DNA of 64,000 nucleotides from Rhodobacteraceae bacterium LMO-JJ12 (GTDB taxonomy: Bacteria; Pseudomonadota; Alphaproteobacteria; Rhodobacterales; Rhodobacteraceae). Within the stretch, counting starts at the first letter, position 1. Every line of letters starts with the position of its first letter. Location of the stretch: positions 124,001-188,000 of the forward strand of contig JAKGBX010000004.1 of assembly GCA_021555075.1 (NCBI GenBank). Direction: 5' to 3'. The notes beneath the pieces are model-generated. The model did no database searches. It worked only from the letters and a program-made list of their open reading frames with translations, and was not told the DNA's origin. A program made the position numbers and the translations under genes. Positions 36,164-45,387 of the stretch are shown here, one piece after another.

Positions 36164-37068
36164 CACCGCAATTCGATCCCATAACCGGGCGTTACTTACG
36201 GCTTGATATAGGCGGAACACCGCATCGGCTTTATTTTGAAGAAGCGGGACAAGGAATTCCGCTGCTTTGTCTTCACACCGCAGGGGCGGACGGACGACAA
36301 TACCGCGGCCTGATGCTTGACCCAGAGGTGACGAGTCGGTTCCGAGTTATTGCCTTCGACATGCCCTGGCATGGGAAATCCAGTCCGCCCGAAGGCTGGC
36401 AAGACCGTGAATACAAACTGAGCACTACCGATTATGTGGGGCAGATCCTTGCCGTTTGCGACGCGCTTGCGCTCGATAGGCCTGCTGTCTTGGGGTGTTC
36501 CATCGGCGGGCGTATCGTTTTGCAATTGGCGGCCGATCACCCTGAAAGGTTCCGTGCGCTTATCGGCGCGCAAGGGGCCGCGTGGCAGGCACCTTGGTAT
36601 GATACCGACTGGCTGCATCGTCCGGATGTGCATGGCGGTGAAGTGTGTGCTGCGCTGATCTCGGGGCTGGTGGCTCCGGGTGGGCCTGCGCAGGAACGGC
36701 ATGAAACACTTTGGCATTACATGCAGGGTGGGCCGGGTATTTTCAAAGGTGACTTGTGGTTCTATCGTGTTGATGGCGATCTGCGTGAAACGCTTGGCCG
36801 GATCGACACCAACCGCTGCCCGCTCTGGTTGATGGGGGGTGAATACGATTTCTCCTGCCGCCCCGAGGATATGCTGGCCACCGCCAATGCGATTCCGGGC
36901 TGCGAGGCCGTCGTCATGGAGCAACTCGGCCATTTCCCGATGAGCGAGAATTATGCGCAGTTTGCGCGTTACCTGCACCCGGTGTTGGATAGTATTGCTG
37001 CCCAGAATTTAACGGAACCCGGCGCCGTGCCCGTCCAGAGCCAGCCGTCAAGCCGCGCTAAGTCTTGA
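36160..37068 (+). CDS. Alpha/beta-hydrolase (302 aa)
   Basis: Cytosolic hydrolase of the alpha/beta fold. The nucleophile elbow is GCSIGG near residue 112 (Ser between Cys and Ile), the acid is Asp in MGGEYDFSCRPE near residue 232 and the general base is His in QLGHFPMSE near residue 258. The oxyanion region is CLHTAGADGRQYRG. Candidate reactions are ester, lactone, enol-lactone or C-C bond hydrolysis. The last 20 residues are polar and likely disordered. Coupled to the SCP2-like gene by a 4-bp overlap. Confidence 0.88.
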   Translation: MTPQFDPITGRYLRLDIGGTPHRLYFEEAGQGIPLLCLHTAGADGRQYRGLMLDPEVTSRFRVIAFDMPWHGKSSPPEGWQDREYKLSTTDYVGQILAVCDALALDRPAVLGCSIGGRIVLQLAADHPERFRALIGAQGAAWQAPWYDTDWLHRPDVHGGEVCAALISGLVAPGGPAQERHETLWHYMQGGPGIFKGDLWFYRVDGDLRETLGRIDTNRCPLWLMGGEYDFSCRPEDMLATANAIPGCEAVVMEQLGHFPMSENYAQFARYLHPVLDSIAAQNLTEPGAVPVQSQPSSRAKS

Positions 37069-37171
37069 GGGCCACCATACAGGACAGGTTGCCGTATTCG
37101 TCCAAAACTGCGGCTTGGACGCCGCTACACGGATTTTGGCTCGGTCAGCCATGCAAAAAAGAAAGTAATCC

Positions 37172-38647
37172 ATGACGCTCTTTACAAACCCACCCACGAT
37201 GCCAAGTCCGGACAAGACCGAAGACTTGTTGATTGGCGGCAAGCCCACGCCGGGCGACGGGCCGGCACTCGACGTCATAAATCCGGCAGACGGAAGTTTG
37301 ATAGGGCAGGTGGCGAGTTCCTCGCCTGCGCAAGTTCGCGAAGCCGTTTCAATAGCCGCGCAAGCTCTGCGTAAGACAGACTGGGGGAGCGAACCGCCCC
37401 ATGTTCGGGCACGAATTCTCGGACGTGCAGCTGACGTAATCGAGCGGCAGGCGGATTTTCTGGCTGAGTTGCAAATGCAGGAAAATGGCAAGACCCGGTC
37501 GGAAAGCCGGGGGCAGGCCATGGCTGCGGCGGGGATTTTCCGCTATTACGCCGCTGTCTGTGAATGCAGCGAAGACGCGATGCCGCCCGCTCGCGGTGAC
37601 TACTTCTCAATGACGGTGCATGAACCAGTGGGCGTGGTCGCCGCGCTGACTCCGTGGAACTCTCCTCTAACCATGGGGGCACAAAAGCTCGCCCCTGCAC
37701 TTGCTGCTGGCAATGCCGTTGTTTTGAAAGCCGCCGAAACAACGTCCTTCGTTACCCTTGCTCTCGGCCAGTGCGTTATCGAAGCTGGCCTGCCCGAAGG
37801 TCTGCTGAGCGTCGTGGCGGGCGGTGTTGAAACCGCCGTTGCTTTGGTTGAAGACCCCGAAATTGGCCTTATCAGCTTCACAGGTGGAACGTCGACAGGC
37901 CAGCATATCGCGCGCGGGGCCACGAAGCGGCTTTTGCCGTTGATCCTTGAACTCGGTGGGAAATCTCCGCATGTCGTCTTTGCCGATGCTGACCTTGCAC
38001 AGGCCGCAAAATCTGTCGCATCCGGCATCTTCGGCGGTACCGGTCAATCCTGCGTGGCAGGATCCCGGCTTTTTGTTGATAAGTCCGTCGCTGACGAGTT
38101 TCGCACATTGCTGATCAAAGAAGCGCGCGCTATGCGTCTTGGTCCGCCCAGTGATCCCAACACCGTATTGGGGCCGCTCGCCTCGTTCTCACATCGTGAA
38201 CGGGTAGAAGGTTTTGTGCAGCGCGGATTGGATGCTGGTGGCGAAATCTTGCTCGGTGGGGCCCGCCCCGAGGGCACGGAATTTGAGAAGGGCGCCTATT
38301 ACCTGCCCACGATCATCGGCAATATCGACAACACCGCCGAAATCGCGCAAGAGGAAATCTTCGGTCCGGTTCTTTGCTTCATGACCTTCGAAGGCGAAGA
38401 AAACCTAATCGAAGCCGCCAATGACAGTGTTTACGGGCTTGCTGCAGGGCTTTGGACAGCAGACTATCGCCGCGCGTGGCGTGTTGCACGACAGCTTGAA
38501 GCCGGGACCGTGTGGATCAACACCTATAAACAACTCTCTATTGCCGCCCCATTTGGCGGGTTCAAACTTTCGGGGTTCGGGCGCGAAAAGGGCCAGCAGG
38601 GCATGCGAGCCTATCAACAGACAAAAAGCCTCTACTGGGCGAACTAA
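37172..38647 (+). CDS. NAD(P)-dependent aldehyde dehydrogenase (491 aa)
   Basis: Class of ALDH acting on aliphatic or aromatic aldehydes. The Rossmann and active-site motifs are TPWNSPLTMGAQKLAPALAA near residue 155, FTGGTSTGQHIA near residue 233, catalytic Glu in LELGGKSPHVVF near residue 258 and catalytic Cys in GTGQSCVAGSR near residue 292. Third gene of the rightward operator-linked unit, 103 bp after the hydrolase. It probably oxidises an aldehyde made by the SDRs to the acid that the ligase can activate. Confidence 0.93.
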   Translation: MTLFTNPPTMPSPDKTEDLLIGGKPTPGDGPALDVINPADGSLIGQVASSSPAQVREAVSIAAQALRKTDWGSEPPHVRARILGRAADVIERQADFLAELQMQENGKTRSESRGQAMAAAGIFRYYAAVCECSEDAMPPARGDYFSMTVHEPVGVVAALTPWNSPLTMGAQKLAPALAAGNAVVLKAAETTSFVTLALGQCVIEAGLPEGLLSVVAGGVETAVALVEDPEIGLISFTGGTSTGQHIARGATKRLLPLILELGGKSPHVVFADADLAQAAKSVASGIFGGTGQSCVAGSRLFVDKSVADEFRTLLIKEARAMRLGPPSDPNTVLGPLASFSHRERVEGFVQRGLDAGGEILLGGARPEGTEFEKGAYYLPTIIGNIDNTAEIAQEEIFGPVLCFMTFEGEENLIEAANDSVYGLAAGLWTADYRRAWRVARQLEAGTVWINTYKQLSIAAPFGGFKLSGFGREKGQQGMRAYQQTKSLYWAN

Positions 38648-38652
38648 CGCAT

Positions 38653-38708
38653 GGTCAGAATTGAAAGGGTGCCTATCCGAGCATCCCGTCGGCACCAAAA
38701 TTCTGACC
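38653..38708. terminator. Long inverted repeat between convergent aldehyde dehydrogenase and tcuB-like genes
   Basis: GGTCAGAATT (38653-38662) is a perfect inverse of AATTCTGACC (38699-38708), and GGTGCC (38668-38673) of GGCACC (38691-38696) inside it. The two arms can form a 16-bp interrupted stem. The convergent location suits a bidirectional terminator, although neither side has a long T-run. Confidence 0.5.
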
Positions 38709-38739
38709 GCGACACATCATAGAACACTGCGCTGCGTGC

Positions 38740-39834
38740 TCAGTCTGTTTTTGCCGACCGTCGCTGCGCGTCTCGGACCAGCGCGGCAAGACGGTAAAAC
38801 CCATGCGCCATTTTAGAGTAGGGCGTCAGCAGGAACAGTGCCAGCACGGCGCCGAGATGCAGGCCCATGAGGCTCGGCACCAATGTCGTACCCGTGGACG
38901 CGTAGAGCGCCAGTCCCGATGCACCGGTCAAACCTAGCAAGAAAACAAACGCCATTTCGCCGCCACGTGTTGTGCCCGCGCCCAAATTCGAGTCAGCGCG
39001 TGTCTTGAGCCAGGCAAGTTTTACCGTCCCCAGCGTGAGCAGGACGCCACCGGGCACTCCTAGTATCTTGGGCAAACTGATGAGGCTGTAAGGTGCATGA
39101 AGCGCAAACCCGTAGTGCATCACTGTCCCCGAAACGGTCGCTGCAAAACACAGAAGAAAGCCCCACATGGTCGCCTGATGCGCATATCGGCGCGCCTGTG
39201 AATATCGGTCGCCCTTCTCATAATTACAGCCCTGCTCTTGTCCGCCCGAAAGATTACGCATTTTTGCGGCGTTCATCGCAGCTTCACGCAGATGTCGAAA
39301 TTTCACCGGGCGCCCATCGGTTTCGTGCCAATAACGCCTCAGACCGATCGCCAGAACGGCCAGCGGAAAAAGAAAAGCCGGCATGAAGATCGCCGTCATG
39401 ACAGAATGCGCCAAGACCGCATAGAACCCTTCACCGCCATCAGGTGATAGTGTGGATTGAGCGAAAAACAACGCCGCGATGCCCAACACCAATACTGCTG
39501 CTATCGCCAAGCCATTGCTCTGCACCGCTGCCGATATTCCACGCGGCCAGGCAAAACGATCCCAGCTTTCCACCTGCACCTCGGCCAGCGCCTTTGGTAG
39601 GTTCAACTCGAATTCATGTGGGCTGGTATATTGGCATGAATAGTAACAACCCCGGCAGTTGTGGCACAGATTGGCGAGCTGTGTGATGTCGCCGTTGGCG
39701 AAAAGTCGTTTATCAAACATCGCCGGAAATACGGCACAAAAGCCTTCGCAATACCGACAGGCGTTGCAGATTTCGGCCTGACGACGTGCCTCAGTGATGG
39801 CGGGTGTCGATGGGGCGGGGGTATCAAGCGACAT
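38740..39834 (-). CDS. tcuB: TcuB/CobZ-type Fe-S membrane electron-transfer protein (364 aa)
   Basis: Partner that reoxidises the FADH2 of TcuA by passing electrons to the quinone pool. An N-terminal cytosolic part has two cysteine clusters for 4Fe-4S centres, CNACRYCEGFC near residue 24 and CHNCRGCYYSCQ near residue 58. About six membrane segments follow, with His residues that could bind haem b (HQATMWGF, MHYGFALH). The ATG at 39834 has a perfect AGGAGG nine bases upstream and overlaps the TcuA stop by 11 bp; the frame start at 39867 lacks a ribosome site. Confidence 0.9.
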   Translation of the reverse strand: MSLDTPAPSTPAITEARRQAEICNACRYCEGFCAVFPAMFDKRLFANGDITQLANLCHNCRGCYYSCQYTSPHEFELNLPKALAEVQVESWDRFAWPRGISAAVQSNGLAIAAVLVLGIAALFFAQSTLSPDGGEGFYAVLAHSVMTAIFMPAFLFPLAVLAIGLRRYWHETDGRPVKFRHLREAAMNAAKMRNLSGGQEQGCNYEKGDRYSQARRYAHQATMWGFLLCFAATVSGTVMHYGFALHAPYSLISLPKILGVPGGVLLTLGTVKLAWLKTRADSNLGAGTTRGGEMAFVFLLGLTGASGLALYASTGTTLVPSLMGLHLGAVLALFLLTPYSKMAHGFYRLAALVRDAQRRSAKTD

Positions 39835-41218
39835 ATGCGGCAGCCTCCTGTCCGGCAATTCGTCCAAAAACGGTTCCGATAGTCATGCCGAACCCAGCGA
39901 GATAGCCTTGGCCCAGAATTGAGCCCGCCATGATCTCACCCGCAGCCCAGATGTTTTCATATGGGCCGTCAGGGCCGCTGACTCGTGCTGTCGGATCAAC
40001 CTTCAAACCCAGATAGGTAAACGTCACGCCGGGGCGCAAGACATAGCCAAAAAACGGCGGCTCAACTATGGGTCGCGCCCAGTTGGTCTTGGGGGGTTCC
40101 AGCCCTTGCGTCGACAGCCCATCCAGATCCTGCGGCGTAAAATGCCCCTCGCTGCAGGCAGCATTGAACGTATCAATTGTGTGGGTCAGTTTTTCGGGTG
40201 GCAGGCCCATTTTCTGCGCCAGTTCCGCAATTGTATTTGCTCTTTCTGGCGGGAAGACTGATGGCATGAACAACTCGGCAGAGCGTGAATCAATAATTGA
40301 AAAGGCCACCTGATCAGGCTGTGCCGCGACCAGACGCCCCCAGATTGCATAACGCTTGGGCCACACATCCTCACCTTCGTCATAGAAACGTTCCGCGTCA
40401 CGATTCACCACGACCGAAAACGGCACGCAATCCAACCGTGTTACAATGCCGCCGTCAAATTTCGGCGCGCGCCCGTCGATGGCGACGGCATGGCACTGTG
40501 TGGGGTCGCCGACACTTTCCGCGCCTTGTTCAAGCATGTCGTTCAGCACGACACCCCTGTTGAAGCGCGTGCCACGGATCAGAAAATTTCTCGCTGCTGG
40601 TCCCCAGGCCCGGGCGAGCCAGTCAATATCAGATTGAAAGCCACCAGAAGCCAGAACAGCCGCACGCCCGCGCACCTTCAACACGGTGCCAGCCACTGCA
40701 ACATCGACCGCCTCGAACCGTTGCTCGGTCACTTGGATATGGGTCACTTCGGCCTCATAAAGCACGGTAACGCCCAAATCCTCCAGCACATTGTAATAGG
40801 CATTCACCAACGCTTTGCCACCGCCAAGGAAAAAAGCATTGGTTCGGCTCAGCGATAGCGTACCAGACAAAGACGGCTGAAAACGGACCCCGTGACGCTC
40901 CATCCAAGGCAGACAGGCTTCTGACTCCCGGATGGTCTGTCGCGCCATATCTTTCTCGGTTTTGCCATTCGTCACCCGCAGAAGATCGTTGAAATACTCG
41001 TCTTCTGCATAGCTGTCGGTCAGCACGGACAACGGCCCGCGATGCATACAACGAAAATTGCGTGTGTGTCGGGAATTACCACCACGATAGGGTTTCGGAG
41101 CGCTCTCTAATACGAGCACCCGTGCGTTTGCCTCGGCCGCTTCGATCGCAGCACAAAGCGCGGCATTGCCTCCTCCGACGATGATAACGTCCCATTCCGT
41201 TTGCTCGATACTTGTCAC
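39824..41218 (-). CDS. tcuA: TcuA-type FAD-dependent tricarballylate dehydrogenase-like protein (464 aa)
   Basis: Flavoprotein of the fumarate-reductase/succinate-dehydrogenase superfamily. FAD loop DVIIVGGGNAALCAAIEAAE at residues 9-28, APKPYRGGNSRHTRNFR near residue 44, AAVLASGGFQSD near residue 185 and the C-terminal NIWAAGEIMAGSILGQGYLAGFGMTI read in pieces. TcuA converts tricarballylate to cis-aconitate in Salmonella; here the substrate may be another polycarboxylate. The GTG at 41218 is preferred because GGGGGAAGGG precedes it; an ATG at 41248 has none. A 17-bp dyad lies 182 bp upstream. Confidence 0.9.
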   Translation of the reverse strand: MTSIEQTEWDVIIVGGGNAALCAAIEAAEANARVLVLESAPKPYRGGNSRHTRNFRCMHRGPLSVLTDSYAEDEYFNDLLRVTNGKTEKDMARQTIRESEACLPWMERHGVRFQPSLSGTLSLSRTNAFFLGGGKALVNAYYNVLEDLGVTVLYEAEVTHIQVTEQRFEAVDVAVAGTVLKVRGRAAVLASGGFQSDIDWLARAWGPAARNFLIRGTRFNRGVVLNDMLEQGAESVGDPTQCHAVAIDGRAPKFDGGIVTRLDCVPFSVVVNRDAERFYDEGEDVWPKRYAIWGRLVAAQPDQVAFSIIDSRSAELFMPSVFPPERANTIAELAQKMGLPPEKLTHTIDTFNAACSEGHFTPQDLDGLSTQGLEPPKTNWARPIVEPPFFGYVLRPGVTFTYLGLKVDPTARVSGPDGPYENIWAAGEIMAGSILGQGYLAGFGMTIGTVFGRIAGQEAAAYVA

Positions 41219-41748
41219 GCAGCCCTTCCCCCGTTTTGCATGGCACATTTTCCAGCGAGACGGATTCTAAGCTCCGCAAGAACAGATACCGCCAGGATCC
41301 CTGTTGCCCCTGGTTTATGCCGGATGGGCACCACAAATCTTGCCATGCTGCACCAGGCCCAGCCCCATTTGCGCTCTGTCTCTGTCGCTCTCGTGAAATT
41401 GTGACTATCTGTCACATCATTCCTTTGGTTTTCAAGCGTGGTTTTGACTAAAAGCTCCAAAAACAATGGAATAGCCCGAAGACGGCGGACCTTTAACCGA
41501 GCTTCGCCAAACACAACGCCCAGAGATGTGAAGTTCAAGGCAAGCCTCTTAGGCACATTCAATCGTTTCATTTCTGGTGGTAAGAAGATCATGTTAGTTG
41601 ACGCTCGGGCAGTGGGAGGCACGCCAAGTTTGGGCTTTGTGGTGAGAATTACCGTGCTCGGTGAGGTGCAAAAAGTGGGTCTGGTATCGATGGTTCAGCA
41701 CGAGCCTTTTTGCTGTAACATTCATTTTTTGGGTAAGAGGCATGAGCG
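41219..41748. other. Intergenic region with a dyad, no convincing gene
   Basis: This 530-bp stretch separates the tcuAB-like pair from the next leftward gene. Open frames on both strands lack recognisable domains, ribosome sites or codon bias, so none is called. It holds the dyad at 41400-41416. Base composition is mixed, and it may be a junction between two parts of the island. Confidence 0.6.
41400..41416. promoter_or_regulatory. 17-bp perfect dyad upstream of tcuAB
   Basis: TGTGAC-TATCT-GTCACA is a perfect inverted repeat with a 5-bp spacer. It is about 180 bp upstream of the tcuA start on the strand that would be transcribed leftward. It differs from the GTTC operators, and the spacer (seven bases between TGTGA and TCACA) does not fit a CRP site. 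It suggests a separate regulator for tcuAB. Confidence 0.45.
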
Positions 41749-42648
41749 CTAGCGCCGTCCTGAAACCGTCTTGAAAATGGCGGGAAAATACGCGTCACCA
41801 AGCCCTTGGTCTTGAGCCAAAGCCATGACTTGCATGGTGAGCTCCGCGGTCGACAATGTCACATCTCTTTCTTCGCCCGCTTGCAGAGCATAGCCAATAT
41901 CCTTCATTGCGGAAGAAACAGAAAATTGCCCCTTGGGGAAATCATCTCTAAGCATGGATAATACCCCATGCTTATGAACTGAGTAGCTATTTCCGGACCC
42001 TTCGGAAAGGCAACGTAATAGTATTTCCCTGTCCAAGCCGAGCGCATCACCTAACGAAACACCTTCTGCTAGTGCCAATACGTTTGAAAACATGATCATA
42101 TTGTTGATCAATTTGACGGAATATCCAGATCCGGTAGGGCCGCAATAAATAATTTTGCTCGCGAGAAAATTTAACAGCGGTTGAATTTTTTCAAATGTCT
42201 CAGGATCCGCGCCAACCATGGTAAGCAATGTACCTTCACTCGCCGCTTTGGTCCCCCTTGCCACGGGTGCATCGACAAAGTGTAGATCCCGATCTTTTGA
42301 AAATGAAATCAGATGTTTCGCGAGGTCTGGTGTGCCTGTTCCCAAGTCAACAACAATCTGACTTTTAACACTATTTCTTCCAAAACCGTTCTGCGATGTG
42401 AAGACCTCCTCAACAATTTCCTGCTTTGGCAAAGATAAGAACACTACGTCCAAAGCTGAGAAGTCGGCTATGCTCTCAGCGCGCTTCCCGCCGACCTTTA
42501 TGGCTAAATCGAGAGCTTCCTCATCTTTATCAAATACAAAGACATCTCCTTTGAATTTCTTGATAATATTGGCGCAGATACCACCACCCATTGCGCCCAA
42601 CCCAATAAACCCAATGTTGCTAAACTCGGAGCATTTGTATTCAACCAT
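41749..42648 (-). CDS. 3-hydroxyisobutyrate dehydrogenase-family oxidoreductase, paralogue in the AT-richer module (299 aa)
   Basis: Beta-hydroxyacid dehydrogenase fold: NIGFIGLGAMGGGICANII for NAD(P), DAPVARGTKAASEGTLLTMVG and catalytic Lys in GSGYSVKLINNMIMFSN. It is similar in length and motif order to the protein at 33761-34642 but its codon use is clearly more AT-rich. The ATG at 42648 is preferred to a TTG two codons earlier. It is last in the leftward TRAP unit, after a 222-bp gap in which I see no other gene. Confidence 0.9.
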   Translation of the reverse strand: MVEYKCSEFSNIGFIGLGAMGGGICANIIKKFKGDVFVFDKDEEALDLAIKVGGKRAESIADFSALDVVFLSLPKQEIVEEVFTSQNGFGRNSVKSQIVVDLGTGTPDLAKHLISFSKDRDLHFVDAPVARGTKAASEGTLLTMVGADPETFEKIQPLLNFLASKIIYCGPTGSGYSVKLINNMIMFSNVLALAEGVSLGDALGLDREILLRCLSEGSGNSYSVHKHGVLSMLRDDFPKGQFSVSSAMKDIGYALQAGEERDVTLSTAELTMQVMALAQDQGLGDAYFPAIFKTVSGRR

Positions 42649-42870
42649 ATCCAATTTTCGCCTGTTCTGGATTGCTATGTATATAGCTACATTATGATTC
42701 AGGTAGGTCCAAAGTGTTCGAGAGCTTTAACGATAGCCAAGAGCCATATGGAATGCCGAACATAGCTGAACTCTGCGTTATGCTGATCTAGTGAAATCTT
42801 CTGGAATTAGTTAATACCATTAGAGTTCATTAAATCACACAAATACAGAAAATCTCATATCAATCGGCAT

Positions 42871-43293
42871 CTAGACATCGTTTAATTCCATATTGCTAAC
42901 ATCAATATCAAGCTCCCTAAACACGCGCTTAGCAATATTGAAGAGTTCTCTTCCCACCGGAACGCCAAAGTAGTGGCCGATATGCAGGAGCAACTCTCGT
43001 ATTTTCTCAAGAGGTATGTTCGTTCTTGTCAGCGCAATTCGCAGATGCAGCTCAAATTCCTCCATATGCCCCGAGCTGGCAAGCATGGCCATATTTATCA
43101 GGCTCAATTCATGATGCGGCAGAATTCCTCTTGTCCATGTTGTTGACCAGAGCTGGTTATTCAGGCTTAGCTGCCATTCTGCATCAAACCGATCAATATT
43201 GTCTTTGTATGTATCAACATACTCATCTCCAACGATGACCCGGCGCGTTTCTTCGCCCTTCTTGTTGTACTTTCCTTTATACAGATCGTGCAT
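42871..43293 (-). CDS. Carboxymuconolactone decarboxylase-like protein (140 aa)
   Basis: Small all-helical protein with the CMD pattern: the N-terminal RRVIVGDEYVD, a central PHHELSLINMAMLASSGHMEE and the C-terminal ALTRTNIPLEKIRELLLHIGHYFGVPVG. It has no CxxC of the AhpD peroxidase group, so it is nearer the PcaC-like lactone decarboxylases. GAGGAAATAAAA precedes the ATG. Situated 11 bp after the SDR stop, so cotranscribed. Confidence 0.8.
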   Translation of the reverse strand: MHDLYKGKYNKKGEETRRVIVGDEYVDTYKDNIDRFDAEWQLSLNNQLWSTTWTRGILPHHELSLINMAMLASSGHMEEFELHLRIALTRTNIPLEKIRELLLHIGHYFGVPVGRELFNIAKRVFRELDIDVSNMELNDV

Positions 43294-43304
43294 TTTTATT
43301 TCCT

Positions 43305-44075
43305 CTAAACATGAAACCGTTCTAGACCGCCATCAATACCGATGGATTGTCCGGTGATAAGTTCTGCTTTATTGGAGGCCAGATAGGCGACCATCGCAGC
43401 AATTTCTTCGGGGGGCACCAACCGTCGAAGTGGAACATTTTCCATACCGATGTTGTGTGCTTCCTCAAAAGTTTGTCCGAGAGCATCGGCACGTATCTGC
43501 GTACGGCGGATATTTCTCTCACCCTCGATCAGGCCTGGTAGAATTGCATTGGCCCTAATTCCGTAGGCCCCCAATTCGAGCGCCAAGCTTTCGGTGAGTC
43601 CGATAACGGCCCACTTTGAGGCACTGTAACCAGAACGCAGTGCAAATCCGAGGCGTCCAGCAGCCGAAGATATGTTGACGATAGAACCTTTCTTCGCCCG
43701 TTTCATCTCAGGGAGGACGATACGCAATACATTGAACATCCCAGTAACATTAACATCGAATATATTTCGCCAAACGACCGGATCAATATTCTCAATGTTC
43801 TCTCTCGGACCCGAAATACCTACGTTATTTACAATGACCTCATACGCGCCATTTTCTTCCATATCCTTGTTGAGTATTTCTTCGACAAGTTCGGTATTGC
43901 TTACGTCGCAGGTAAAGCCGTAATCTGCTCTTTTGGACTCAACTGCAAGTTTCACGGCTTTAGCATTATTATCAATAACTGTAACTCGATCTCCATTTTC
44001 GAGAAACTGTTTTGCAATATGTTCACCAACGCCGCTTGCACCACCTGTGATAAGAATTCGTCTAGCTGGATTCAT
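43305..44075 (-). CDS. SDR-family NAD(P)-dependent oxidoreductase (256 aa)
   Basis: Classical SDR: ITGGASGVGEHIAKQF for the cofactor, NNVGISGPRE in place of NNAG, NISSAAGRLG with catalytic Ser and YSASKWAVIGL for Tyr-Lys near residue 150. TAGGAG precedes the ATG at 44075. Situated 34 bp after the DctM-like stop and upstream of the CMD-like gene, so it is probably in the TRAP operon. Likely an alcohol or 3-hydroxyacyl dehydrogenase. Confidence 0.9.
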   Translation of the reverse strand: MNPARRILITGGASGVGEHIAKQFLENGDRVTVIDNNAKAVKLAVESKRADYGFTCDVSNTELVEEILNKDMEENGAYEVIVNNVGISGPRENIENIDPVVWRNIFDVNVTGMFNVLRIVLPEMKRAKKGSIVNISSAAGRLGFALRSGYSASKWAVIGLTESLALELGAYGIRANAILPGLIEGERNIRRTQIRADALGQTFEEAHNIGMENVPLRRLVPPEEIAAMVAYLASNKAELITGQSIGIDGGLERFHV

Positions 44076-44109
44076 TCATAGTTCTCCTAATTTATTGTGA
44101 CAATCTAAG

Positions 44110-45387
44110 TTACATACTTGATGGGAGCCAAAGTACAATCTCTGGAAACAGAACGAGGAGTAGTATGATGATCAGGTGAGCTATAACGTGTGGAAACGTC
44201 CCTCTGAACACCTGGTGCGCCGGAATTTTTGAATAGCTAGCAACTACAAAGACATTCAAACCAAGCGGCGGTGTTACCATCCCGACTTCTGCAACAACAA
44301 TGAACAGAATCCCGAACCAGATCGGATCATATCCGAGCGATGTCATCAGCGGGAACAGAATTGGCACTGTAAGTATCAACATGGATATGAGTTCCATGAA
44401 GCAACCCAATACGAGCAGAATGATAATAACAGCCAACAGTACCAGCTCTCGCGGAGCACCCGTGTCGGCGATGTAAGTGATGAGACCTTGCGTCGCCTGC
44501 GTCATGGTAAGGAAGTAGACAAAAATGTGAGCGCCAATAATGATGAACCCGATCATGCAACTCGTCCGGGCCGCGCTGATGAATGCCTCTCCAACCTGTG
44601 CCCAACGTCCACGCAACAAGGCGAGGAAAAGTGCGCCTGTCGCTCCAAAAGCCGAGGCCTCGGTAGGGGTGGCAACTCCGGTATATATTGCCCCGGTAAC
44701 AAGCAAAAACAGCAGTACGAACGATCCGGTGTTCCGCAAAGCCAGTATCTTTTCCTTGAACGAGTATGACGTTCCCGAAGGCGCGCGCTTTGGATCGAGT
44801 ACAATCAGGACAAATACTGTTGCAGAGATCGTGAACGTGACGAGCAAACCCGGAATGATGCCGGCAACGAGGAGCTTTGCGACACTTTCATCCACCATGA
44901 TAGCGTAGAGAACAATCGCTACACTTGGTGGGATCAGCATACTCAGAGTGCCCGATATCGCAACGACACCAGCGGCCAATTTTGGCTCATACCCCTCTTT
45001 GATCATACCGGGAATCGTCGTCGAGGCGAGTGTAGCGGCAGATGCTGTACTCGAACCAGAAATCGCTCCGAACGCCGCCCCAGTGATAGAGGTTGCATAT
45101 GCAAGCCCGCCTGGCACGCGACCAACCCATTTGCTTGCGGTATCAAACAATTCATCCCCGACCCCACTCACGATTATCAGGTTCGCCATCAAAATGAACA
45201 TAGGGATCGTTGATAGCTCATAACTTGACACTGCTGGTAATGTGGTTGCGGAGAGGATTCCCGAAACCAAATCCATTCCCCCCACGAGATAGAGACCAAT
45301 GACACCGGCGAGACTGAGTGAGAGTGCTACCGAAAGGCCTCCCAGTAAGAGTACGATTAGAAAACTAACCCCGAGCGTAATTTCCAT
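44110..45387 (-). CDS. TRAP transporter large permease subunit (DctM-like, 425 aa)
   Basis: Integral membrane protein of about 12-13 segments that couples solute import to the Na+ or H+ gradient. DctM-type blocks: TIPMFILMANLIIVSGVGDELF near residue 60, GAAFGAISGSSTASAATLASTTIPGM near residue 105 read in parts, and MLIPPSVAIVLYAIM near residue 150. It starts one base after the DctQ-like stop, with GGGAGGGAAATTAA upstream, a tight QM arrangement. Confidence 0.94.
   Translation of the reverse strand: MEITLGVSFLIVLLLGGLSVALSLSLAGVIGLYLVGGMDLVSGILSATTLPAVSSYELSTIPMFILMANLIIVSGVGDELFDTASKWVGRVPGGLAYATSITGAAFGAISGSSTASAATLASTTIPGMIKEGYEPKLAAGVVAISGTLSMLIPPSVAIVLYAIMVDESVAKLLVAGIIPGLLVTFTISATVFVLIVLDPKRAPSGTSYSFKEKILALRNTGSFVLLFLLVTGAIYTGVATPTEASAFGATGALFLALLRGRWAQVGEAFISAARTSCMIGFIIIGAHIFVYFLTMTQATQGLITYIADTGAPRELVLLAVIIILLVLGCFMELISMLILTVPILFPLMTSLGYDPIWFGILFIVVAEVGMVTPPLGLNVFVVASYSKIPAHQVFRGTFPHVIAHLIIILLLVLFPEIVLWLPSSM

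Noticed and set aside
41400-41416. CRP/FNR-type reading of the tcuAB dyad
   Set aside because: The spacing between TGTGA and TCACA is seven, not six, and it has no TTGAT core.
41215-41752. Open frames on both strands upstream of tcuA
   Set aside because: No domain, ribosome site or typical codon use on either strand.
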